Below, in pieces: positions 1-7,518 of a DNA stretch of 12,217 nt. The position numbers and the translations under genes are program-made. The stretch is from an uncultured Oscillospiraceae bacterium. Its GTDB lineage: Bacteria > Bacillota > Clostridia > Oscillospirales > Acutalibacteraceae. The stretch spans positions 1 through 12,217 of the forward strand of contig CABQAA010000029.1 in NCBI GenBank assembly GCA_902461995.1. The letters are read 5' to 3'. The notes under the pieces are model-generated. The model made no database searches. It saw nothing but the letters and a program-made list of their open reading frames with translations, and was not told where the DNA came from. Position 1 is the stretch's first letter. Every line of letters begins with the position of its first letter.

Positions 1-780
1 CACGCTCATTTTTCCGTGGCGCATCAGTTCGATCGCTTTTTGTATTTTCTTGTTGCTGATATACCGCTGAATGGTAATGCCGGTGCTCTTTTTGAAAATG
101 TTGGACAGATAGGAGTAGTTATAGCCGATTTTATCCGAGATCTCCTGCACGCTGAGGGCTTCAAAGATGTTGTCGTCGATGTACTTAATGGCCGAATAGA
201 CCGAGCGGCTGACCGTGTCCATGGACACGGTCGGGAAATACACCTGCAGCGGCGGAGCGGTGAAAGAGCGGCAGACCGAAATCAGGATCTGCATGAGGTA
301 GCTCTCCACCATCAGCGGGAAAAAGACCGCTTTGTTGTAGAGTTCATCCAGATTCCGGAAGATGGGAACGAGGAGATCGCTGCGGTCCGAGGCTTTATAA
401 ACCGTCGTGTTTGCATAAAAATCCCGTAGCTGCTCCAGGCTTTCCCCCACGGCATCTTCGTTGAATACAAAGCCGATATAACCGTACCGGAGATCGGAAT
501 GATTCGCCGTTTTGATGGCGTGAGTACTGCCTGCAGGTGAAAAATGGATGTCGCCCTCAATGAGCAGTTCGGTTTCGTTGTTGGTCGTAAACAGTCCCTG
601 CCCGCTGATGACATAACTGATTTCATGACACCATTGCTTGTGGGGAGGAACCTCGTATCCGCTGATACAGCTGAGCTCCCCAATCTGAAAGAGATTGACG
701 GGCCCAAACTTCTGGGACTTGCCCTTGTAATCGTCTTGATACAGGGTGTCGAATTCAAATTGCTTTCCCGGTACGAGCAA
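1..780 (-). CDS. AraC-family transcriptional regulator with N-terminal cupin domain (3' end outside window)
   Basis: This is a DNA-binding regulator of the AraC/XylS family; 260 codons are visible and the C-terminus lies beyond base 1. The N-terminal half is a cupin-like sensor: residues 44-51 (PPHKQWCH) and 75-86 (GD...PAG..H) match the usual cupin motifs, and such domains normally bind a small ligand, often a sugar. Residues about 200-255 form the first AraC helix-turn-helix, with the typical pattern LSVQEISDKIGYNYSYLSNIFK followed by the linker helix RYISNKKIQKAIELM. The second helix-turn-helix is probably just outside. I chose the TTG at 780 because AGAAGAGGTG stands 6 bases upstream; the in-frame GTG at 786 would have no spacing. 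It follows the 843-1733 gene on the same strand after 62 bases containing a strong hairpin, so it may be co-transcribed at reduced level. The effector is unknown; control of the surface genes upstream is inferred from position. Confidence 0.9.
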   Translation of the reverse strand, partial: MLVPGKQFEFDTLYQDDYKGKSQKFGPVNLFQIGELSCISGYEVPPHKQWCHEISYVISGQGLFTTNNETELLIEGDIHFSPAGSTHAIKTANHSDLRYGYIGFVFNEDAVGESLEQLRDFYANTTVYKASDRSDLLVPIFRNLDELYNKAVFFPLMVESYLMQILISVCRSFTAPPLQVYFPTVSMDTVSRSVYSAIKYIDDNIFEALSVQEISDKIGYNYSYLSNIFKKSTGITIQRYISNKKIQKAIELMRHGKMSV

Positions 781-803
781 TGGTGTCACCTCTTCTATGG
801 AAG

Positions 804-833
804 CCGGATCCGGCGGCTCTCCGCCGGATCCGG
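804..833 (-). terminator. 13-bp perfect GC-rich hairpin between surface-protein gene and AraC gene
   Basis: Arms 804-816 and 821-833 (CCGGATCCGGCGG and its exact complement) enclose a 4-base loop. The hairpin starts 10 bases past the stop of the 843-1733 gene. On the minus strand it is followed by CTTCCATAG rather than a T-run, so it is not a standard intrinsic terminator. It could be a partial terminator, an mRNA 3'-end stabiliser or an attenuator that lowers AraC expression. It ends about 14 bases before the AraC ribosome site. Confidence 0.6.
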
Positions 834-842
834 TCTGGTTAT

Positions 843-1733
843 TTACGAATGGGTATTTTTCTTCTTCATAAAGAAGTACGCTCCCACGCCGCCCCCGGCC
901 AGAACCACGATCACGATCCCGGCGATGATGAAGGGCAGGGCCGAACCACCTTTTTCCTCGGATTGGCTGGATTCCGGCACCGTAGTGACACCCGCCGCCG
1001 CGGTTTCGGACGTTGTTGTCACCTCGGTATTGCCGGACGTCGTTTCACCGCTGGATTCAGGCGCCGTGGTGGAGGCATTCGGGTCGGTGACAGGAGGTTC
1101 GGTTTTGGGGTTGGTGCCGGTATTGCCCTGGGTCGGTGCATTGGTGCTTCCGGTTGTCGCAGGCGTCTCACCCTGCGCGTTGTAGTTGACGGAGATGGTA
1201 TCCAACACGGTATTCCAGGGCACGCTGTCCTTTTTGGTAAAGGGCAGGATGGTAACTTTGATATACGTATACCCCGCGGGACAGGTTCCGTCGTTCGTCA
1301 CGGAGGACATCTTCCAGTAAGCGGTTTCCTCGTTTATGTAGATCTCGTCGTCAAAGGTCTGATCGCTGACCTTCACCTTGGCCGCCGTCCAGGACTTGCC
1401 GTCCTTGGAGAGCGCCACGCCGATATCGGTGTTGGCGTCGCCCAATCCGTTGACATGCAGGCAGTCGATGGTAAAGCCGGTGATATCCCCGTCCAGTTTG
1501 TACACCACATATTCTTCGGTCGAGGGGCTCGCGCCGGTTTCCACCCATTTCTCATACAGGGTTTTATCCAGATCCTTATTAAGTTCAAAGCGCATTTTGT
1601 CTGACTTTTCATAGACCAAAGGATAGTTGTCCTCCAAGGTGTCGACAAAGGTTTTGCTTTCAGCCGCAGCCGGAAGCAGAAGCAGGGCGGCAGAGAGCAG
1701 CAGGAGAATCGCCATTGCCAAAGTCTTTTTCAT
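843..1733 (-). CDS. Secreted, membrane-anchored protein with one beta-sandwich module on a Ser/Thr/Pro stalk
   Basis: This is an extracellular protein of unknown function, 296 aa. Residues 1-24 are a signal peptide (Lys-Lys, long Leu-rich core, cleavage near AAA-ES). Residues 29-184 form a beta-rich module with the pattern FVDTLED...SDK...EYVVYKLDG...LSKDGKSW...YTYIKV...VLDTISVNY. Residues about 188-260 are a low-complexity Thr/Ser/Pro/Gly linker, probably a wall-spanning stalk. Residues about 266-289 are a transmembrane helix followed by KKK, and I see no sortase motif before it. The module clearly resembles the four C-terminal repeats of the 2122-7407 protein, most closely the first, in the segments EY-V-K-DG, LS-DG-W and Y-Y-K-V. 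LSxDGxxW is also common in carbohydrate-binding F5/8-like folds, so ligand binding at the surface is a reasonable guess. The ATG has a strong GAGGAGGA site 7 bases upstream. Confidence 0.85.
   Translation of the reverse strand: MKKTLAMAILLLLSAALLLLPAAAESKTFVDTLEDNYPLVYEKSDKMRFELNKDLDKTLYEKWVETGASPSTEEYVVYKLDGDITGFTIDCLHVNGLGDANTDIGVALSKDGKSWTAAKVKVSDQTFDDEIYINEETAYWKMSSVTNDGTCPAGYTYIKVTILPFTKKDSVPWNTVLDTISVNYNAQGETPATTGSTNAPTQGNTGTNPKTEPPVTDPNASTTAPESSGETTSGNTEVTTTSETAAAGVTTVPESSQSEEKGGSALPFIIAGIVIVVLAGGGVGAYFFMKKKNTHS
1182..1649 (-). repeat. Shared beta-sandwich module, copy in the small surface protein
   Basis: This encodes residues 29-184 of the 843-1733 protein. It shares start and end signatures (FVD-L/M-E; then VLDTISVNY against MVDRVMVDY) with the four tandem modules of the neighbouring large protein, showing that one domain family was duplicated across both genes. 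Confidence 0.7.
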
Positions 1734-1781
1734 GGATTGTTCCTCCTCTTATTGGTAGGATGGCCTCGTTGGATAAATCGG

Positions 1782-1801
1782 GCGTTTTACATAAAAAACG
1801 C
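1782..1801. repeat. Small inverted repeat in the leader of the 843-1733 gene
   Basis: GCGTTTT (1782-1788) and AAAACGC (1795-1801) are separated by 6 bases, 50-70 bases upstream of the start codon. It could be an operator or a weak leader hairpin. The stem is short and no function can be assigned. Confidence 0.3.
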
Positions 1802-1839
1802 TAGCATCAATATGGGGTTCCTGTGGTTTCAGTTTAACA

Positions 1840-1868
1840 TTTACAAGGGGTTGTGCACAATGTACCAA
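1840..1868 (-). promoter_or_regulatory. Candidate weak promoter with palindrome for the 843-1733 gene
   Basis: On the minus strand TTGGTA (1863-1868) and TGTAAA (1840-1845) are 17 bases apart, each matching the sigma-A consensus at 4 of 6 positions. The spacer contains the perfect 10-bp palindrome TTGTGCACAA (1851-1860), a plausible operator. This would give a leader of about 100 bases. The palindrome is seen directly; the promoter is a guess. Confidence 0.3.
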
Positions 1869-1932
1869 TTTTGTAGAGTACTTATCCCAATTTTGTTTTT
1901 TCTAAAAAGTCGGATAATAATTTGTAAAAATT

Positions 1933-1977
1933 AACAGCACTCTGTACATTTGTAGTCCAAGTGTACAGAGTGCTGTT
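1933..1977 (-). terminator. Rho-independent terminator after the large surface-protein gene
   Basis: Arms AACAGCACTCTGTACA (1933-1948) and its exact complement (1962-1977) form a perfect 16-bp stem with a 13-base loop. On the minus strand it is followed by AATTTTTAC, a fair T-run, so it should end transcripts coming from the 2122-7407 gene. It therefore separates that gene from the 843-1733 gene, which then needs its own promoter in 1734-1930. Confidence 0.75.
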
Positions 1978-1993
1978 TGTACGATCTGTTTAA

Positions 1994-2018
1994 AACAAGA
2001 AATGTTAAATTTCTTGTT
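1994..2018 (-). repeat. Second hairpin downstream of the large surface-protein gene
   Basis: AACAAGAAAT (1994-2003) and ATTTCTTGTT (2009-2018) form a perfect 10-bp AT-rich stem with a 5-base loop. On the minus strand TTTTAAAC follows. It sits between the stop codon and the stronger hairpin at 1933-1977. It could be an auxiliary terminator or a binding site. The remaining bases 2019-2121 show nothing recognisable beyond a second CTCTGTAC at 2027-2034, also found in the terminator stem. Confidence 0.45.
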
Positions 2019-2121
2019 CAACCCACCTCTGTACGCATCCTTCCGAAACTGCGGCTAAATATAGGCCATCTATCGGAAAATTTGCGGCACACTCGAGGAG
2101 CCCTTTGAGGGTTTGAATGGA

Positions 2122-5100
2122 TTAGCTCTCTTTCACGGTCCGGCGGCGCTTCCACAGAAGCAGGGCGGCCGCCGAAGCTGTTCCCGCGAGCAGAACAGCC
2201 GGGATCGCCGCGGAGACACCGGTCTGCGGGTTGTCGGCGGGATCCGAACCGGGATCCGTCGAGGCGGACACATAGTCGACCATCACACGATCCACCATCA
2301 AGGTCCAGGCCACATCGTTGTAGAGATAGATCCGAACTTCCTCGACGTTGTCAGGCAGTGCCTCGGCGGGTGTGACCAGCGTCGTGGAGAAACTGCCGTT
2401 GATTTTCACCGGGGTGGCGCAGTCCACTTCAATGGGCGTCCATTGGTCGGAGCCCGCCAGCCGGACCTGCACCAGCAGATGAGAGGCTTTGTTGAAGAAA
2501 GCCGGTGCAATCTGCAGGTTGACGGCAAAGTCCCCGATGGTACTACCCTCCCGCATATAGGTGATATATCCGCGCTTCCCGTCGGTTTTGCCGATGACGG
2601 ACAGATCGGTCTCGGGATGGGGACTAAACAGCTCCCAGTTATCCGACTTGCTGTGGATGTTGTCGAAAGACTCCATTTCATCGGTGAAGTTATAGGTCTT
2701 CTCCTCTTCATCTCCGCCATCCGGTTCGCTGCTCGGGTTATCCTCGACGGAGGATGCCGCCAGATCCAGGCTGACCCGGTCAAGGAACAGGGTCCAGAGC
2801 GCGTCGTTGACGAGCTGGATCTTGATCTCTGCTACGTCGGCGGGAAGAGTGTCGGCCAGGGAGACTTCCGCAGTACGGAACACCTTATCTTCATACCCGG
2901 GAATCACGGACGGCTCCGAAAGATTCAGCGTCATTTCGGTCCATTCATTGCTGCCGGCCTTGCGGACCAGCACCTTCATGTCCCGGTTGATGTCGATATA
3001 CTCGGGCGCATACTGGATTTGGAACTTCGCACCGGTGATCGCCTTGCCCGCAAATTTGTAGGAGAGGCTGGTGTCGAAATCGAGGCCTTTGCGTCCGGCC
3101 ACGCTGAGTCCCGATTCCGGATGGGAACCGCTCAGCTGCCAGTTGCCCGATTCACTGCTGACTTTGCTGAGATCTTCCATCTCATCCACGAATGCCGTAT
3201 CGGATACGGGGTCGCCGATGCTCATGGAGACGCTGTCCAGCATGGCGGTCCAGGCGATGCCGTTCTGCAGGCTGAGCCGGATTTCCTCGGTGTTGACCGG
3301 CAGCCCTGTCTCGGGCACCAGCGTCTGGATCTCAAACTTGTCGTTGACCGGCGTCGTCTCCTTGAGGGACATGGCCACCGGCGTCCAAGCTTCGGATCCA
3401 GCCGTGCGGGCCTCCACCTTCAGATCGGTCAGCGGGAAGAAGCCGATGCCCGCCTGTACGCCGACCTGCAAATTGGTATAGACTTTGCCGTCCAGCTTGT
3501 AAGCGATCCAGCTGTCCTTGGTCGTGTCCTTGCGTCCGACGACGCTCAAACCGGTTTCGGAATGATTCGGGAAGGACTCCCAGCTGTCGCTCTTGGACGT
3601 TACCTTTTCAAGATTTGTCAGATCATCGACAAAATCAAAGAGGACCTCGTCGGCAAAGGTGCCGGGCGCCAGCGGGATATCGTCCGCTTTATCGGAATAT
3701 TTGATTACCACGTCGTCGGCGCAGACGCTCCATTTGATTCCGCTATCAAACTCCTTGACGACGATCTTCAGGTAACTGTACTCTCCGCCGACATGGACCT
3801 TCGGGGAGACGGTGGAATCCAGCCAGGCCACCGCGACTCCAGGCGCATAATTCGGATCCGGGACCGGAGCCGTAGCCGACACGTTCAGCTCACGCCAGGT
3901 CACTCCGTCCTCGGACAGATAGGCTGTCACTTCTTTTTTCACATTGCCGAAATCCCCATACTGGAGGGCAGAAAAGTCAAAGGAGCGAATATATCCGTCC
4001 ACTTTCCAAACCAGGTACTCGTCGTTGTTCTCGTTTTTGGACAGGAACTGCTTGTTGATATCGGTGTTTTTGTCCTTCTGCCAGTTGGCTGACCGGTCAT
4101 GCAGCAGGGAAAAATCGCTGCAGGGGTCTTGGAAAGTTTTCCAGTTGACGCTGGGGTTGTCAGCGGAGGCTTCCTCGATGAGAGCCTTCGCATCGGTCAA
4201 AAACTGCAGAATCTCGAGCGCGGGCGCGTCAGCGTTGACAATCAGCGCTTCGGCATCGGTGATGAGACTGTTCGCCTTGTTCTCCTGTGCTTCGGTCAGA
4301 TCCTCGTCCAGCAGCCGCTTGATCACCTGCAGCTTGTCATAAATTTCCTGATATTGCGGGTCTTTGTCGAAGAAGGTATAGGCGTCGGCCGCTTCGTCGG
4401 CCGACAGCGCATTGGTGTACACCCGGACCAGCGCAATTTCACCGACAAACGGATAGACGGCGTTGCCGGTCGTGTCCACATTCGCGCCGATGGTGAGGTA
4501 AGGCACCGCTTTGTTGTGCTTGACGGATCCGACGGCGGGCGTGGTGCCAGCCAGCGCCCCATTCAGATAGGCTTTCACATTGGTTCCGTCAATGGTCACG
4601 ACCAGATGGTACCAGGTGTCGGCCTCCAGATCCGCCAGCTTGACAAATTTCCAGCCGCCGTCGATATAGGCGCCGGCCTGGAGCTCGCCGCTGCCGTTGA
4701 ACTCGATGGTCATGCCACCGGACTGCGGATTGCCGAACAGGCACTGGCTCTTCGGCACTTCGCCCGGCGTCATGAAGGCAATCTCCATAGTCAGGGAATC
4801 TGTAATTTTATCCAGCATCCCCGCCGTGACGGCGTAGTTGATCCAGCCGTTCGCAGACAGGACATTGCGTTTCAGAACCTCCGACTCCACGATCTTGCTC
4901 TGATTGCCCGAACCATACAGCTCATAGCTCAGCCGATAGGGGGAATTGTCCTCAAAGCCCTTCATGAAGTCGACGTCCAGCAGATCCGCCCGGTTGACGG
5001 ACGGGGAAGGTGTGGTCACCGGCAGGGTGGTGAAATCCACGGAAATGGGATCGCTCTCCAGTCCGAAGGATTCCACCGCCGTCACTTCGACGACGTAATC

Positions 5101-7407
5101 CATATTGGGCAGCAGCCCGCTGATGGTCGTGCTCTGCTCCGCGGCCATGTTGTCCATATCCAGCCAGAAGTCGGAGACGAAGTACTTGGTCGTCACGACA
5201 GACCCGGAGCCTTTTTCCTTGATATAAACCGTGTACCCCTGCACATAATCGTCATGAGACGCGGAGGGGAATGTGACCTTCAGCGAGTTGACGGTCAAAT
5301 CGGATACCGTCACCTGCGCCTCATTCGCAAAGGTGGGAGCGCTCCGTTCTTCCTTGCGGGCGTCGGTGTATGCAAACGTACTCTTTTTCAGCGGGAGGCT
5401 CAGCTTCCACGGATTTTTCACCGATGCGACCGAGTCGCCGTCAATGCGGTAGCGGTCCACGACGATTTGCCTGTTGACCCCTTCCACCTTGACGAGCAGC
5501 CCACCCTGGGCGGAATAAGCGCTGCTCGGCGTATCCACTTCCGTGGTGACGTACTGCATGGAGGTCACGTCGATGGCGGTGAACTGATTTTGGTAGATAT
5601 TCCGCTCGTTCTCGATCGGACGATGAGAATGCCCCGCAAAATACACCACCTGCGGATAATTCTTCATAACGTCATACAGCGCCTGCGTCGAAGTGGCGCC
5701 CCAGCTGCTGCCGTAGGTCGTATTCGGCAGGGGCTGGTGGCATGCGACAAAGATCGGACGGTAAGGATTATCCGCCACGGCCTCGTCCAGCTGCTCCCGC
5801 AGCCAGTCGGCGGTGGTCGCGGTGTATTTTCCGTCCACGGCCGAACCCTCACTGTTCAGGCCGATGACATGATAGTCGTTTACTATAATATGCTGGTTTA
5901 CGGTGTCATAGCCGTAGGCCGTCTTATATTTGTTATAGACGTCCTCCACCGTTTCCCGGCCGAAAATCGCCTGTTCGAACTCGTGGTTGCCGGTCAGGAC
6001 CAGCCGCACGGGCGCGGTTTCGGGATCGGGGAACACGGAATCCCAGATGGACAGGAACTTCTCATATTCCTCCACCAATCCGGTAGTGGCCACGTCGCCG
6101 GTGATCAGCACCATGTCCACGTTCTCGTTCTTATACTTGGTCAGCATGGTCACGAGATTGGTGTCCACGCCGGTCTCCATATCGGAATGGATATGGAGAT
6201 CGCTGATGACGCCGAACTTCAGATCGTCGTACACTTCGTCGTCACCGCCCTGTTCGCTGCTGGGCACATAGTAGTTGGGATTTGCCGCCAGCAGGCCAAC
6301 CGGAACACTGACCTTCACAGAGGAAACGGTCATCTGACAGCCCACCGTGCGCAGCGCAACGGCACCCCGTGCCAGCTTGGAACTCCAGCTGTCGCCCACG
6401 GAAACTGTCAGCGCCGGACTGGGTACGGTGCCCTTGAGGCCATCTCCCGTGGACCAGGGATCTCCGCCAAACTTTGTCTGCTCATAAGAACGGTAAAGAT
6501 CCGTCTTCAGGGCGGTGCCGCCGGCGGTGAGGACCGCCGTCATATCATAAGCGGCCCGCTGATAATCGGTGGTTTCTTCAAAGTTCTGGGTGGCACCGAT
6601 GGCGTTGGTGTATTCACCCGTTGTCTTGCCCGTGTTGGCCGGATATTTGATGCTGAAGGTTTCCATGTTCCCGGCAGCATGGCTGGCACGGCGGAACATA
6701 TAGAAATAGCCGTCATCTAAGCCGCCCGCCTCCGCACGCTGTGCACGCAGAACAGCACCGCAGTAGCGCATGTTGTTAAGGACATAATTCTGGTTGAAGT
6801 CCATTTTCACGGCATAATCGCCGAACTGGTCCAAAAAGGAGGGAAGCAAAACGCTGGATGCTTTGTCCAGCACCCCGTTGCCCACGATCAGCTTGCCGTT
6901 CTTGACCTGAGGCGCCGCGACATATGTGGCGTGCTGGCTGGCCGCCGCATCGGTCACGTCCAGATTCTCCGAAACCGTCCATCCCTCCGGGAGGGCCCCG
7001 TCGGCGATATCCGCGAAATCTTCCTCATAGAGGACGAATTCGGTTTCATCCTTCAGCTTGGTCACCACATTTACATTCGCGGTGTGACCGTTTTTGTCAT
7101 CCACCTCCAGGGTAAAAATCCCCTTAGAGGAGACCTTCAGGATGCCGTTGGCAATCGAGACGTTGTCATTGTCGGTGCAGGTCCATTCCACGTCTTTGCC
7201 ATTGACGGCCTGGCCGTTGACGACGACCGATACATCCTGCAGCTCGATTTCCTGATCGACATTAATAAACAGATTTGCGTTATTCTCCGGAAGCTCGAAA
7301 TACTCACCCGCCGCCAGCGCGGGAAGGATCAGCCGCGGGGCCACCGCCATACACAGCAGAGTTGCCGCGCTAAGCAGTGCCAATGCCTTTTTACGAAGAG
7401 CGCGCAT
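2122..7407 (-). CDS. Giant wall-anchored surface protein with calcineurin-like metallophosphoesterase domain
   Basis: This is a 1761-aa secreted protein. Residues 1-33 are a signal peptide, 40-115 Ig-like, 125-385 a LamG-like beta-sandwich, and about 395-660 the phosphoesterase. All class III metal motifs are present: D403-x-H405, GD438, GN474-H475-E476, H557 and GH593-x-H595. Then come FN3 (688-790), a LamG/concanavalin-like domain (811-1012), a helical stretch (1015-1085) and four beta-sandwich modules (1091-1237, 1259-1397, 1406-1549, 1574-1712). The C-terminus has NPQTG (1726-1730), a hydrophobic helix and KRRR, which is a wall-sorting signal with Asn in place of Leu. The enzyme should hydrolyse a phosphomonoester or diester outside the cell; the substrate is unknown. 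I chose the ATG at 7407 because a signal peptide begins there and AAAGGTG lies 8 bases upstream; an upstream ATG at 7488 would bury the signal. It is probably transcribed alone. Confidence 0.92.
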   Translation of the reverse strand: MRALRKKALALLSAATLLCMAVAPRLILPALAAGEYFELPENNANLFINVDQEIELQDVSVVVNGQAVNGKDVEWTCTDNDNVSIANGILKVSSKGIFTLEVDDKNGHTANVNVVTKLKDETEFVLYEEDFADIADGALPEGWTVSENLDVTDAAASQHATYVAAPQVKNGKLIVGNGVLDKASSVLLPSFLDQFGDYAVKMDFNQNYVLNNMRYCGAVLRAQRAEAGGLDDGYFYMFRRASHAAGNMETFSIKYPANTGKTTGEYTNAIGATQNFEETTDYQRAAYDMTAVLTAGGTALKTDLYRSYEQTKFGGDPWSTGDGLKGTVPSPALTVSVGDSWSSKLARGAVALRTVGCQMTVSSVKVSVPVGLLAANPNYYVPSSEQGGDDEVYDDLKFGVISDLHIHSDMETGVDTNLVTMLTKYKNENVDMVLITGDVATTGLVEEYEKFLSIWDSVFPDPETAPVRLVLTGNHEFEQAIFGRETVEDVYNKYKTAYGYDTVNQHIIVNDYHVIGLNSEGSAVDGKYTATTADWLREQLDEAVADNPYRPIFVACHQPLPNTTYGSSWGATSTQALYDVMKNYPQVVYFAGHSHRPIENERNIYQNQFTAIDVTSMQYVTTEVDTPSSAYSAQGGLLVKVEGVNRQIVVDRYRIDGDSVASVKNPWKLSLPLKKSTFAYTDARKEERSAPTFANEAQVTVSDLTVNSLKVTFPSASHDDYVQGYTVYIKEKGSGSVVTTKYFVSDFWLDMDNMAAEQSTTISGLLPNMDYVVEVTAVESFGLESDPISVDFTTLPVTTPSPSVNRADLLDVDFMKGFEDNSPYRLSYELYGSGNQSKIVESEVLKRNVLSANGWINYAVTAGMLDKITDSLTMEIAFMTPGEVPKSQCLFGNPQSGGMTIEFNGSGELQAGAYIDGGWKFVKLADLEADTWYHLVVTIDGTNVKAYLNGALAGTTPAVGSVKHNKAVPYLTIGANVDTTGNAVYPFVGEIALVRVYTNALSADEAADAYTFFDKDPQYQEIYDKLQVIKRLLDEDLTEAQENKANSLITDAEALIVNADAPALEILQFLTDAKALIEEASADNPSVNWKTFQDPCSDFSLLHDRSANWQKDKNTDINKQFLSKNENNDEYLVWKVDGYIRSFDFSALQYGDFGNVKKEVTAYLSEDGVTWRELNVSATAPVPDPNYAPGVAVAWLDSTVSPKVHVGGEYSYLKIVVKEFDSGIKWSVCADDVVIKYSDKADDIPLAPGTFADEVLFDFVDDLTNLEKVTSKSDSWESFPNHSETGLSVVGRKDTTKDSWIAYKLDGKVYTNLQVGVQAGIGFFPLTDLKVEARTAGSEAWTPVAMSLKETTPVNDKFEIQTLVPETGLPVNTEEIRLSLQNGIAWTAMLDSVSMSIGDPVSDTAFVDEMEDLSKVSSESGNWQLSGSHPESGLSVAGRKGLDFDTSLSYKFAGKAITGAKFQIQYAPEYIDINRDMKVLVRKAGSNEWTEMTLNLSEPSVIPGYEDKVFRTAEVSLADTLPADVAEIKIQLVNDALWTLFLDRVSLDLAASSVEDNPSSEPDGGDEEEKTYNFTDEMESFDNIHSKSDNWELFSPHPETDLSVIGKTDGKRGYITYMREGSTIGDFAVNLQIAPAFFNKASHLLVQVRLAGSDQWTPIEVDCATPVKINGSFSTTLVTPAEALPDNVEEVRIYLYNDVAWTLMVDRVMVDYVSASTDPGSDPADNPQTGVSAAIPAVLLAGTASAAALLLWKRRRTVKES
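2272..2688 (-). repeat. Beta-sandwich module 4 of the large surface protein
   Basis: This encodes residues 1574-1712. It begins FTDEMES, carries the core motif RLAGSDQWTPI and ends VMVDYV. It lies nearest the wall anchor. The pattern FVDEMED...SDNW...GR...AGS--W...EVRI-L-N--AWT--LD-V is shared with modules 2 and 3. Confidence 0.75.
2761..3192 (-). repeat. Beta-sandwich module 3 of the large surface protein
   Basis: This encodes residues 1406-1549, with FVDEMEDLSK at the start, RKAGSNEWTEM in the centre and LWTLFLDRVSLDL at the end. A short acidic linker (SSEPDGGDEEE) separates it from module 4. Confidence 0.75.
3217..3633 (-). repeat. Beta-sandwich module 2 of the large surface protein
   Basis: This encodes residues 1259-1397, with FVDDLTNLEK at the start, RTAGSEAWTPV in the centre and AWTAMLDSVSMSI at the end. 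It joins module 3 by a linker of about 8 residues. Confidence 0.75.
3697..4137 (-). repeat. Beta-sandwich module 1 of the large surface protein (divergent copy)
   Basis: This encodes residues 1091-1237. It is the most divergent of the four tandem copies and the closest to the module in the 843-1733 protein: EYLVWKVDG against EYVVYKLDG, and YLSEDGVTWREL against ALSKDGKSWTAA. It follows the helical spacer at 1015-1085. Confidence 0.65.
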
Positions 7408-7509
7408 ATTTGTCACACCTTTCCAGGCCTTTTGGAGGCCCCTTTGCTGGGTTTCCACATGCGGACCGGCCAAAACGGAACGCTGCATGGCCTTTGTTCC
7501 ATCGCCATC

Positions 7510-7518
7510 ATTGTATCA
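7510..7518 (-). promoter_or_regulatory. Candidate extended -10 promoter of the large surface-protein gene
   Basis: On the minus strand TGATACAAT fits an extended -10 element (TG-N-TACAAT), with no good -35 hexamer about 17 bases upstream. Transcription would begin near 7503, giving a leader of about 95 bases before the ATG at 7407. The same 9-mer occurs at 10658-10666 upstream of another gene. Confidence 0.4.

Noticed and set aside
312..758. Minus-strand frame of 148 codons in the AraC gene
   Set aside because: It is out of frame with the AraC reading frame, which shows cupin and helix-turn-helix motifs across the whole stretch.
780..1604. Plus-strand open frame of 274 codons
   Set aside because: It is antisense to the signal-peptide, stalk and membrane-helix protein at 843-1733; no recognisable domain.
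2113..4092. Plus-strand open frame of 659 codons opposite the repeat modules
   Set aside because: It has the same shadow composition and lies opposite the four beta-sandwich modules, whose repeat pattern makes sense only on the minus strand.
4099..6720. Plus-strand open frame of 873 codons opposite the large surface gene
   Set aside because: It is antisense to a gene with clear domains; its protein is Gly/Arg/His/Asp-rich without domains or a signal, as expected from the complement of a GC-biased coding frame. No ribosome site or promoter was seen.
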